The notes beneath the pieces are model-generated. The model worked only from the letters and a program-made list of their open reading frames with translations, made no database searches and was not told the DNA's origin. Both the position numbers and the translations under genes were made by a program. Of a stretch of DNA of 64,000 bases, positions 37,685 through 47,642 are shown piece after piece. The DNA is from Schizophyllum amplum (lineage: Eukaryota; Basidiomycota; Agaricomycetes; Agaricales; Schizophyllaceae). Location: positions 496,001 to 560,000 of the forward strand of contig VDMD01000006.1 of NCBI GenBank assembly GCA_007026445.1, read 5' to 3'. Within the stretch, counting starts at the first letter, position 1. The number at the start of each line of letters is the position of its first letter.

Positions 37685-39047
37685 CTACATTCTCGCCCGG
37701 CCCCCCAAAGCACCTTCCTGGAGCAGCTTGTAGCGCTCGGCGGGGGCGATGCCATACTCTTTGAGGATGTCGTCTGTATGCGTGCCGGGTAGTATGAAGG
37801 ACGCGCCCAATTCGGGTGCAGAGCGCAAGCTGTCGGACGCCACGACGGTGGGATGGGCAGTCGGGACGGCGTCGAACCGCTCTGCAGCTTCCTCTGGAGA
37901 GAGAACCGGAAATGCACAAGCATCACTCCCTTCAAGAAGGGTAAGAACTGGCGAGACAGCGACAGAGATTGAGTGATAACACACACACCTTGGAAGACGT
38001 TGGCCCAGAAGTCCCTCGGCTGGGTGGCAAATCCACACTCGAGGAAGATTCGTAGCTGTGGCCAAGCTTCGCGGCGCGTTTGGGCATCCGCCGGTGGTCT
38101 CCAGTGATCCTCAATTGCAAATCCAGCTGGAAGGGCATCGATGAACCGGCGTATGAACTCAGCATAGAACTGCGGCTCCAAACATCCAACGCTCATATAT
38201 CCACCGTCCTTGCAGATGTAAATGGCGTAGAAAGGTGCACCGCCATCAAGCAGGTTCTCTCCACGCTTGCCTGTGAAGAGCGGCGACGCAGGAGAACTAG
38301 CCTTATGGATGAGAGGGAAAGAGCCCACGTAGCGGGCCCCTGAGACCATGTCGGTCTGAACGACCTGGCCTTGGCCGCTACGCAGAGCGAGGACAATGCC
38401 CAGTGCGCAAAGAAGGCCCCCGCCAGCGAAGTCAGCAAGGAGGTTGATAGGGAATGTTGGTTTGCTGTCTCCGGGGAGCATTGCGAGTACGCCACTAAGA
38501 GCAAGATAGTTGATGTCATGACCTGAGTTATGTCTAGGGTTAGGTTCAGATGAGCAACGTATATAGATGCAGCACATACCAGCCAGGTCGCTTTGCGGGC
38601 CTGTGCATCATCAGCACTCCGGCCTTTGGCGTGAGGCTAAAGTCTTACTGTTCGTAGGAAAGCTAGCGTCTCGTATGTCAGACTCGCTTGCCCGAGACGA
38701 AGGTGAGGTACGCACCCCACAATCCGCGCGTAGACGAGTTTCGGGTTGAGCCCGTTCTCTCCAAGAAATACATCTGGTCCGAGGCCCAATCGCTCGAGTA
38801 CACCTGGACGATATGGGTCGATCAGGACGTTCGACTTGGCTATCAGTTTCTTCAGTACATCGCGCCCTGTGGATGTCTTTGGGTTGACAGCGATAGAGCG
38901 CTTGCCGCGGGCCAGGACGTCAGATGAGGGCGCGTCTGGTCTGTCTACGCGCACGACTGACGCGCCGTAGTCGGCGAGAATTATGCCGGCATAGGGGGCA
39001 GGCGCAAGGCCCGCGAATTCAATGACTTTGACACCAGCGAGAGCCAT
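37685..39047 (-). CDS. Family III CoA-transferase, alpha-methylacyl-CoA racemase-like
   Basis: Acts on acyl-CoA thioesters; closest in pattern to alpha-methylacyl-CoA racemase, which epimerises 2-methyl-branched acyl-CoAs before beta-oxidation. ATG 39047 opens MALAGVKVIEFAGLAPAPYA, then GIILADYGASVVRVDRP, LARGKRSIAVNPK and NVLIDPYRPGVLERLGLGP. After a junction come GHDINYLALSGVL (catalytic His region), INLLADFAGGGL (catalytic Asp region), the QTDMVSGARYVGSFP segment, APFYAIYICKDGGYMSVGCL and PGTHTDDILKEYGI, ending LGGRARM. About 390 residues, full length, three or four introns. It lacks a canonical C-terminal SKL but ends ARM, weakly PTS1-like. Racemase is the best guess; other family III transferases are possible. 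Confidence 0.88.
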
Positions 39048-39837
39048 GGGCAGTGAGTGAGAAAGACATGTCTATCCCCTGGGAGCTGCTCGGGAATGTC
39101 AGTTGGGGATGGCCCGGAGACGGGACGGCATATAGCCGAGAGAGCAGACAATGCATGTCATTGTCACGCGCCCTCAGCGACGACTTGGAAGTTTCGTGTG
39201 AGTCACGTCCACGCGTCAACCACGTGCAGGGGCTTGGAAAGTTCGGATTTCACGAGCCTCACTGGCACTGGCAGCTCACAAGAACCATTCGTTTTACTCG
39301 AGCCTCGGGCATCTCTTGCGGGCCGTATGCGACTCTATCGATCTGGACTCAGGCTGAATTCACGCAAGATATACGGATTCATACGGTCGAAGGCGCAGTG
39401 ACCTACTACTACATACTACTAAACAGCAAGGTCCAAATCGCACGGCTTCCTCGAGCTCGGTGGCTGCTCGGTGGTACCGTTATCAAGACATCAAGCTTCA
39501 AGGCTGAGGAATGTGCAGGGATATTCCCACTCAGGCCGACGGGGCTGTATCATCTGTGAGATGTACAGTAAGGGCCACGTCGCACGTTCGCCTCCAATGG
39601 CCTCCTGTTCACTAGTGCAATCTCGAAGGCGGAAGGCTCATCATAGATATAGTTGTACACTCGAAGTCAATGCAGTACACGCTGAACGATGAACATAGAT
39701 GTGCGTCATATCATAATCAGGTTGTGTCTGAGGGGTAATCGAGTGCAGTACAAGCAGGCAAGAAGGTATACTATTGTACATGACGGAAAACGACTGCGAG
39801 CAACTTGAGCAATTGTACATGATCATGCATCTGGCAG
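39048..39837. other. Intergenic region of about 0.8 kb
   Basis: Promoter of the CoA-transferase gene plus flank. A 168-codon open frame on the plus strand (39053-39559) has no motif and overlaps the likely promoter, so I do not call it. Confidence 0.4.
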
Positions 39838-40259
39838 CTAGCTCCCGGAGGAGCCTCCCAGGACCGTAGCAGGAGGATGCGCGAAATCGTGTACCAGAGC
39901 GTCCACGTCCGGCAAACAGCAGGCGCTGGAGCCCTGATACTCTTTAGGGTCAATACATGGGTCTGTCGCAGGACGTTAGACTATTTCAAGGCGATCCATG
40001 CCACTCGAAAAGCGTACCGGAAACATCTAGCGTCGACTCAGTTGACCTTCTCCGATGGCGCATGGACCCCTGCCGCTGCTCTCCTACCGGCCGTACTAGC
40101 AGGCGGCGGCGGCGAAGACCCCGCCTGCCTGGCCGCGTGTGTTGGGCGACTCCGAGACCGCTCTCCAGTGCTGCCGGTGCCTCGCGGCGGGGACGCGAAG
40201 CGCGTGAAAGGGTGCACCGCAAACGGGTCGAACTGCGCGGGGAGCGGGGACGAAGGCAT
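39838..40259 (-). CDS. Possible small protein gene, unknown function
   Basis: A TATA-like ATATAATT (40361-40368, minus) and a pyrimidine-rich leader precede ATG 40259 by about 100 nt. The frame reads MPSSPLPAQFDPFAVHPFTR and continues Ser/Arg/Pro-rich to HAPSEK. A phase-compatible intron of about 112 nt (donor GTCAAC is weak, branch-like TCTAACG, acceptor GTATCAG) would join GSSACCLPDVDALVHDFAHP and PPATVLGGSSGS with a stop at 39838. Total about 100 residues, no signal peptide, no CaaX end. Without splicing it stops after EKVN. No homologue comes to mind; this may be chance. Confidence 0.3.
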
Positions 40260-41089
40260 TCTGAGAGCGGGGCGAGTGGGGACCGGCGGGATAGGGACCA
40301 GCAGCGGCGAGGCGGGTGTGGTGGCGGGCGAGGAAGAGAAAAGGTCTGCGTACCTCGCCCAATTATATGCGTGCCATTTACTTATCTCAAGCCCCCTCAG
40401 ACTCCGCGCCCGAACGCCACCTCGACCTGACTCCGACTTCTTGAGCGTCGGACGTCCAGCTGACGGCCCTAAAGGAGCCTATAATCACGAGCGTTCATAT
40501 ATTCCTTGTGAGCCGGGCGCCCGAGTGGTGTCTTTTCCCCACTCGCGCGGGACGAAAGGGTTGAATGTGGCTCCTTTGTGGCCTGAGCATGGTCATGGGG
40601 TCCGGAGCGGGGGACGGGATGGCCCGGGAGTGGACCTTGAGTGGACCGGGATCTGTTGAACATCGTCCATTATCTCCGGCTCCGCATGACGCAGGAAGTG
40701 CGATCATCAGAATGAAGGGAGGGTATACTGGATGGTGGCAGGAGTCCTGTACGAGCTTTGGGCGCGCATGTTGCAGCGAATAGGTTGTGCTGGCAGGGAA
40801 GGAGCGCAAAAATTGGATGTTGTCAAGCTTGAGTCAATGTCGTCGTCAGTATCGCTATGATGGTATGTTAGCAAGGACGACTTACAGCGTGCCGAGCGAT
40901 CATCGGGGATCCGTCCATCCGCGTGTCTCGCTGTCCCCGGGCGCAAAGGCCGTATTGATCGACGTAGTCGGTATGAGATCGGGATATATTCAATGGACTG
41001 AAGGCTCCAAAAATTCAGGCAACATGTTTATCACATGTTATCATGAGCACCGAGTCCTCTTGTATAGTTGGTAAATGACCGTCTACACA
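40260..41089. other. Intergenic region of about 0.8 kb
   Basis: Promoter of the possible small gene and 3' flank of the SGNH hydrolase; no other gene seen. Confidence 0.4.
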
Positions 41090-42493
41090 TCAGTACGACG
41101 GGATGCCGTTCGTGATGTTGTTCGTGAGCTCTGCGTTCTCTACGATGGGGAGCTCGGATGGGAACCGCGCGGTCATCAGGTCGGCGACGATCCTGAAAAG
41201 AAGCGTCAACCTGAGGTTCGCGTCATGACTAAGGTTCGAGCAGCCACAACTTTATTGGCTGAAGACTCGAGTCGCGCGAAAGAAAAGCACGTGATCAGCA
41301 CATGACATGTTCGTCTTTCAGGCGGCCAGGCCGCTGACGGCGCCACCTCGCACAGCAGTAGGAAGACACACACGCTCACCTTCCGAAGACTATGGAGCCG
41401 TTTATGTTCAAGTCTGAAGGGGTCCGGTAAGCAGGGGCAGTACGTTGGTAGACAACTTCGACTCACGCGTATTATCGTCTTCCTCGCGATTGAGTCTGTG
41501 CGCTGCGTCTTCGCCAATTGCCTCGACGTAGTCGATGGACGCTTGGTGCAGATCTATATATGACACATCCTCTGCTTCGGCGACGGCAATCGTTTCTGAA
41601 AGATTTTTAGCCTCGGTGCCAAGCGGACGAATCATGGACAGAGGGGCCGACGAAGTACGAGGAAACAAGACACGTACCCTCCGCCCAAGGACCCAGTGTA
41701 TCCGCGACCGTCCCATCGTCATTGAAAGACCGGCGCGTCAGGCTAGTGACGAGCACAGGCTCTGCGCCGAGGGCGCGCAGCTCTTGTACCATGATGGTCA
41801 GGTTAGCCCCCATAGACTCGGGTTCCGCTAAGGGTTTGCCGTGTTAGCGCAACACACGGAGAGCGGAGTGACATTGAAGCCAATATAGCGTCGAACTCAC
41901 CAATCTTCATGTCGTTGTGCCCGAATTGCACTGTGACGAGCGTGCGCCTTCCCTTCACGACCTCTTCAGAGACGTATCCGAGTGCAATGTCCCAGTAGCC
42001 GTCAGCGACGAAGGATCCTGTGGTGGCCTGGCGGGAGGGATGTATAAGAAGGCGATAGCTGAGACATGGGAGGGCATGAAGGTAAACACGGATTTTTTGA
42101 AGGAGAATGGAGTATGCATGATCCTGGGGATCTACTTACGCCGTTGTGAGCTGCATTGATGCACGGCGTATCGGGTTCGAGGGAAGAGGGAGTAAGCGCG
42201 GAGGCGATCGTGCTCCCGCAGAAGCCATTTCCCCAACTTTAGGGGCAGTTATCAGTTTAGCTGATCATCTTGCAGAGGGTGGACCCTACCCGCCACTATT
42301 CGGTGTCGTTCTGGACGTGGTTTAGCTTTGAACAGGGATACAGATGACGCGACGATACGCACCCATTCGCCGTCGTGCTATCCCCGACAAGCACAAAAGA
42401 CACTGGATCTGCGACTTTCTCCACAACGCGCGGCGCACCACGCACAACGTGGAACAACGCCAGAGACTGTAACGTGTAGATAGCGAAATGCAT
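41090..42493 (-). CDS. Secreted SGNH hydrolase, rhamnogalacturonan acetylesterase-like (CE12 type)
   Basis: Extracellular esterase likely to remove acetyl groups from pectic rhamnogalacturonan. ATG 42493 gives a signal peptide (MHFAIYTLQSLALFHVVRG). Catalytic blocks: VSFVLVGDSTTANG (nucleophile Ser), GWGNGFCGSTI, HNGATTGSFVADGYWD, VTVQFGHNDMK (block III Asn), and, after splicing out an intron at about 41411-41467, DNTHLNINGS with the catalytic Asp and His. The C terminus reads VADLMTARFPSELPIVENAE and ends NGIPSY at 41090. About 260 residues from six or seven exons. All four blocks are intact. Assignment to rhamnogalacturonan rather than another substrate is from family resemblance. Confidence 0.87.
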
Positions 42494-43018
42494 GGCGAGA
42501 TTTTGGTCAGTAGCTTCCTCGAGCTGTCGTTGTACGCATTATAAGGATGCCTGTGGGGTCACGAGAGCACGGAGCATGCTGGATCGCGAGGCGAAGCGTG
42601 CAAGCTCAGGCAAGCTCAGGGCCGGACGCAGAGCTGCCCGGGCCGCCCAGGGCATTCACGAACGATCATGGGATTCCGCCCAAGGACGAATATAGGGCAA
42701 AGAGAGACAGAAGTGAGAATCTTGCGTTTCTCCTCGTTGGTCAACGCATGCGGTGGTCCAGTTACCAATCCGACAAGTCGCCCGCGCGTCATGGTTGACA
42801 GTGGATGGGAGTTCCGAAGCCTTCAAGTAGTTGATAGATATTCAAGTCGCTTGAACAAGCTGGATATGTGGGGGAGAGGACGCTGCGCTTTGTAGATGAT
42901 AGTTCTGAACAGAAGATCAGCAGGAGTCGCTGCTGTGCACGAGGTCGGATCTTCGGTCCGGTAGCCTTGATGCCCGCCAGGCGCGCCGGCGATATCATCT
43001 TCAACTCGCACCAGTACT
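42494..43018. other. Promoter side of the SGNH hydrolase
   Basis: About 0.5 kb with no supported gene. A small direct duplication AAGCTCAGG(C) occurs near 42602-42620. Confidence 0.4.
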
Positions 43019-43020
43019 TA

Positions 43021-43101
43021 CAGCCGTTTGCAAAATGATGCGGAATCCCGCGCGATTTCTTGTGCGTGTCATGTTTGGCCGCGACCTCCCGGCACCTGCC
43101 G
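43021..43101 (+). repeat. Left terminal inverted repeat
   Basis: 81 nt, begins CAGCCGTTTGC and ends GGCACCTGCCG; pairs with 43476-43557. Confidence 0.85.
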
Positions 43102-43475
43102 CATAGCTGCCCGAAGATTGACTTGTGTCTCCCCTAGGTGTTCTCTCCGGCCTATCAATCATTTTCGATGAACTTTCAAGCATATAGTTCCCTGCTGAGG
43201 TGTGTAAAAGTCAACAAGAGTCGCAATGCGACAGTAGCTGGCGTCAGTGAAGAAGTCCCGTGACTCGTATGTCGGACCGCGTGCCGGTTTTCCATCTCGG
43301 ATGAAGCCGAGACGCGCGTCGCAGACTGGCAAGGATTGCGTTCACTGCTCTCGGCTGGCTCATCTGCGTAACGACTCGCTGTAAACACCTTGGAATACCA
43401 CTCTGAGCTTCATGAAGACATAGAGAAGGTAGCAACTCACATAATCCACGCGCACTAGCGGGCTCGAGAGCTTCC

Positions 43476-43557
43476 CGGCAGGCGCCGGGAGGCCGCGACC
43501 AAACATGACACGCACGAGAAATCGCGCAGGGATTCCGCATCATTTTGCAAACGGCTG
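43476..43557 (-). repeat. Right terminal inverted repeat
   Basis: 82 nt, ends GCAAACGGCTG before the TA duplication; over 90 percent identical to the left arm by eye. Confidence 0.85.
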
Positions 43558-43559
43558 TA

Positions 43560-44183
43560 ACATTGGCCGGTGACAGTGTACCAAGAGTCTATCAACGACG
43601 TTCCTTCAGCCCATGGACGCATCTGCATAAGACCTCATACACAAACGTTCGTGCCCTCAAATGTACAGATGTACAACGCTTATCCGCCGTGGAGTCTTCT
43701 CTGAATAGAGACTGTTCGGACTCTGACTCCAAGGTGCGCGCGACATGTGTCTCTCGTATTGAGGTATCTCTCGGCAGAGTTCAGATGACCACCATCGTCA
43801 GGATCTGCGGAGAAGTAACTACAGGAGGAAATCCTGCTGAGGTCGCGCGCGCCCGAAAGCAATCATCCTCGCAGGACGGCGCCGCATCAAGAGCTTGAGG
43901 AGGCCAACTTGAGACCAGCTAAACGCATGTCATGTCTTTATAGACAAGCAAGTGCAGTCTCGTGCTCTCAGTGGCAATGTTCCATCAACCTCTAGCGATT
44001 TACGGATGTCTTCCTGATCGCCGTGGTAAATCTACTGAGTCGGTTGACGAGAGCGCAGAGCGCGGACTCTCCGTCGCCTGACTTACCCCCTTCCTCGTGT
44101 CGTATATAAGGAAGATAATTTCTAGGTCAGTTCGCTACCACCGCGCTCCCCCTTTGACCCGAGTTCTTCGTCCGTCCTGTGCA
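43560..44183. other. Promoter region of the P450 gene
   Basis: No other gene supported. It contains the TATA box at 44103-44110. Confidence 0.5.
44103..44110 (+). promoter_or_regulatory. TATA box of the P450 gene
   Basis: TATATAAG, 74 nt before the ATG at 44184. Confidence 0.6.
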
Positions 44184-46495
44184 ATGTCGCTCACCCGCTT
44201 GTTCATCGTACCCACTGCTATAGCTCTGACATGCGGCGCGATATATGTCTATACCCGAATCCGAAAAGGTCCAGCTTCTACACGCCTGCCCCCGGGACCG
44301 AAGAAGCTTCCTCTCATTGGCAACTTCTTCGACATGCCCACGAGCTTCGAGTGGGAGAGATACGCAGCGTGGGCGAAGGAGTTCAGTACGTGCCGCCGGT
44401 GCCCGTGCGCGTCACTGGCAATATTCAGCTTAAATCACGACTCGCCTAGATACGGATATCCTTCACCTCGACGTGGGCGGTCAGTCCATCATTGTTCTGG
44501 ACACCTACGAGGCATGCACCGAGCTCTTGGACAAACGGTCCAAATACTATTCTACTCGGTGCGTTCTATAGAGCGTTGGCGCCAACAGGAGTCTCTAACC
44601 CGCCGAACAGCCCGTCTTTCACAATGGCAGTCGATCTCGTGGGCTTTGACTTCAATATCGGCTTCATACCCTACGGCGCGTGCTTGTCATGGCGGTACTA
44701 TGCTAGTGGCATCTTCACTGACATCGCCTGCAGGAGACAAATGGCAAGTCATCCCTCGTCACTGTGTTGACTACTAGCATCGGTTTTGCCAACCTTTGCT
44801 ACCTAGGCGGGATCGTCGCCGCCTCATAAGTACATGGCGGACTGCACGGAACAGCTTCTCAACGTTTCGAACCTATCGAGCTCAAGGCCACGCATACCTT
44901 CCTCCGTGCTATGCTATTGCATGCGACAGAGGACGATGTCGAGGTTGAGCTCCGCCAGTAAGCCTTCTTCATCCCAGATACATAATAGTGGCTGATATAA
45001 CATGCGAACAGTATGGCCGGCATAGTTATCCTCGGTATGGCATACGGCCTTGACATCCGCAAGAAGGACGACACGCATGTCACTGCGGCTGAAAACGCTC
45101 AGCACGTCCTCTGTGATGTTGTGATCCAGGGCGCGTACCTCGTGAACAGCATACCCGCCTTGAAGTGCGTTCCCGAATGGATGCCAGGTGAGAGGCAACG
45201 TGTCAGTACGTCTACTTACTGCATGGCTAACGGACTGCGCAGGCGCGACATTTCGGCGACAGGCGAGAGAGTGGCGAGCCATGAATCAGGATATGGCAGA
45301 GAGGCCATTTCGCGAAGTGAAGGAGGGTATGCCGGTACGGGCTTCGTAGGTTTACAGGCGATTATTTTTCTCATATAATCCGCTTCATAGGTTGGAGACG
45401 TCCCTCTAGCTCCCTCATTCGTATCATCGGCCCTGGAGAAAGGTGTTGACGACGACATCGTCCGGGACGCAGCCGCCACAATGTACATGGCCGGTACGGA
45501 TACGGTGCGTATTCTAAACGTGATCGAAATTCGAGTTGCCTTATTTAACTTGCTTTCCCAGACGGTTTGCGCGCTCCTCAATTTCACCCTTGCCATGCTC
45601 GACCACACCGAGCTGCAGGCGCGCGCGCAGGCAGAGCTAGATGCGCTCCTACCACACGGGCAGCTTCCTGGCTTCGTCGATGAGGCTCAGTTGCCATTTG
45701 TGACAGCCATCGTATGGGAGTCATTGCGGTACACGCCCGTTGCGCCTGTGGTGCGCATATTCCGTACGTGACAGCAGCGGAAGACCTGACGAAAAGAAGG
45801 GCATCCCGCACGCTTATTCCGGCGAGATACCAGACAACTATAACGGCTATACGATCCCAAAGGGCTCCGTTGTCATACCCAATATTTGGTAAGTAGCGGG
45901 GTCCCACACATATCATTGCTGATGATTGCCAATGAGCAGGTCCATGGTGCAGGACGAGGTCGGTACATCATCCGCGCTGGGAATATATATGACTGACTCG
46001 ACCCTCAGATCGTTTACCCCGATCCCGGTACCTTCAATGCCGAGAGATTCTTGACCGCCGAAGGGAAGTTCAACCCGGACGTGCGCAACCCCGCCGACAT
46101 CATCTTCGGAGTGCGTGTACCTTCTTGACTGTTGTTGCCCGTTGTCCTATTGTCTAATCTGCTTCTTCCTTTGCTTCCCCAGTTCGGTCGTCGAGCTTGC
46201 CCTGGCCGCAACATGGCCTACGCGTCTGTTTGGATAACCATCGCGTCCGTCCTTCGGACCTTCAATATCGAGAAAGCGAAGGGCCCGTACGGCTCGGTTA
46301 TCGAGCCGACCAGGGAATACATGTCCAGCTTGGTCCTGTATGTCTTCATCATCTTTCAGAGGTGTCCTCTTCATCCGGGCGATGCTAATAATCTGCTGTA
46401 GAATTCCGAAGCACTTCAAGTGTAGATACGTCCCTCGCAGCGAAGAGGCAGCAGCGACGATACGTGCAACGGAAATTCAGCAGTATGGGTGCTGA
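44184..46495 (+). CDS. Cytochrome P450 monooxygenase, with one apparent frameshift
   Basis: Microsomal haem monooxygenase of the basidiomycete CYP expansions; substrate unknown. The start at 44184 gives a membrane anchor (MSLTRLFIVPTAIALTCGAI) and a Pro-rich hinge RLPPGPKKLPLIGN. Later: DILHLDVGGQSIIVL, LVGFDFNIGFIPYGDKWRD, FEPIELKATHTFLRAM, MAGIVILGMAYGLDIR, I-helix AATMYMAGTDTT, K-helix IVWESLRYTP (E-x-x-R), YNGYTIPKGSVVIPNIW, PERF-type FNAERFL, and haem loop FGRRACPGR. It ends IQQYGC at 46495. A dozen introns; two need GC donors (GCGCGT after IPYG; GCAAGT inside the W codon of DKW). After RDRRRLI (about 44830) the frame must shift by one base to reach LHGTASQRF, so the gene is either damaged in helix C or the assembly has a base error there. 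Confidence 0.82.
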
Positions 46496-47642
46496 GGCGT
46501 TGGCGCTCCCGAGCCTGTTCGGCGCACCCTCCTTACTTTGCACGAGTGCGAGCCCTCGGTACTTCTCATCCTAGGTCGGAACATGTGCGCTCCATATACG
46601 AGTGGTGCACGAGTAGTCTCAGTAGAGGCATATATAGGTGATTACATACAATATGAAGCAAGTCATTGAATATATGGGTGCGAGAGAAACAGATATGCGA
46701 CGAGTACGAAAGCGCTCTGTCTCCATATTCAGGTATACAGGGCCTGCGTTGGATTGAAATTTAAGCACTCTGAACGCTCAGCAGGGAGCTTGCTTTCCTT
46801 CGTAGCTTCGCACACGTTCAAGCAGGGGCCGTCTTGCGCGCCCTCTTGAACAACTTGCCTTGTCGGCCTCGACCGTGCATATGCACGACTCAATCGTAGA
46901 AAGGAAATCGCAGCTGGTCATCATAACATAGATTTGCGGCACGACCGCCGGGTGCTCGCTGGGAAGCCACTGAGACTAGCTCGTGCAGTACGTGCGTGCT
47001 CAGAAATCAAGACGATACGTTGGGGAGAGATGCACCGGTCCACGACACTTCTAGATCCAGAACCTCTCTGTGCGCGTAAACTGCAGCATGGTGTCAGTCA
47101 GCGAATTAAAGCAGTATCGGAAAGCTCAATCACCCGCGGAAAATTGGACGAAATCTGGAAGTAAAGCAACAAGCGGCATATTCAGCACTGGCGTTCCCGA
47201 AGTGCGGAGCGCATAAGTACGCACCTGGAATTTCGCCACCAGCGGCGGAAATCGAGTCGGCCGTTCCTCCTCTGGCGCGAAGTCCATCCCCGCGTGACGT
47301 CTCCCGCACCAGCCGATGATCCGACTGCAAGCACGGCCGACGCGTCCGCGTTCTGCGTTGTTTTTGTCGGTCTTCCTCTTGTAGTACTTCTCCGCCTTTG
47401 TCTTGTACTTCGAGGCGTGGTCGTCCCTAGTCCGAAGTCATTGATCAGCTGGCCTGTATCGTACTATACAATGCATAGCCTACCGGGCAGTCGAGATCAG
47501 AAGCTCCAAAGGTGGACGATGATCCTGTTCTGGAACACCATAGATTATGGATAGCCGTACGAGGCGGACGGTCTGTAGCCGCTTACTGAGAATATGAACT
47601 AGAACCTTGAACGAGCAAAAGGTCAAAACAAGACAGATGGTC
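46496..47642. other. Intergenic region of about 1.1 kb
   Basis: Convergent 3' flanks of the P450 (plus) and metacaspase-like gene (minus). Small frames occur (e.g. 43 codons from 47090) without motifs; no gene called. Confidence 0.4.

Larger units (their letters stand above)
43021..43557. mobile_element. MITE-like DNA element with about 81-bp terminal inverted repeats
   Basis: 43021-43101 and 43476-43557 are inverted copies with about six mismatches and one indel; both ends read CAGCCGTTTGCAAAATGATG outward to inward. Each end is flanked by TA (43019-43020 and 43558-43559), the target duplication expected for Tc1/mariner-type insertion. The 537-bp body has no transposase frame (the longest is 99 codons, mostly made of the right arm). 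It is therefore a non-autonomous element, probably young given the arm identity. Confidence 0.75.

Noticed and set aside
39053..39559. 168-codon plus-strand frame
   Set aside because: It overlaps the start and promoter of the CoA-transferase, with no motif and no clear splice or codon signal.
39877..40659. 260-codon plus-strand frame
   Set aside because: High-GC shadow frame without motif; the antisense small-gene reading has a better promoter context.
45740..45800. Apparent frameshift in the P450 after VAPV
   Set aside because: A 48-nt intron (GTGCGC...GAAAAG) joins VAPV to KGIPHAYSGE and restores the family sequence, so no lesion is needed.
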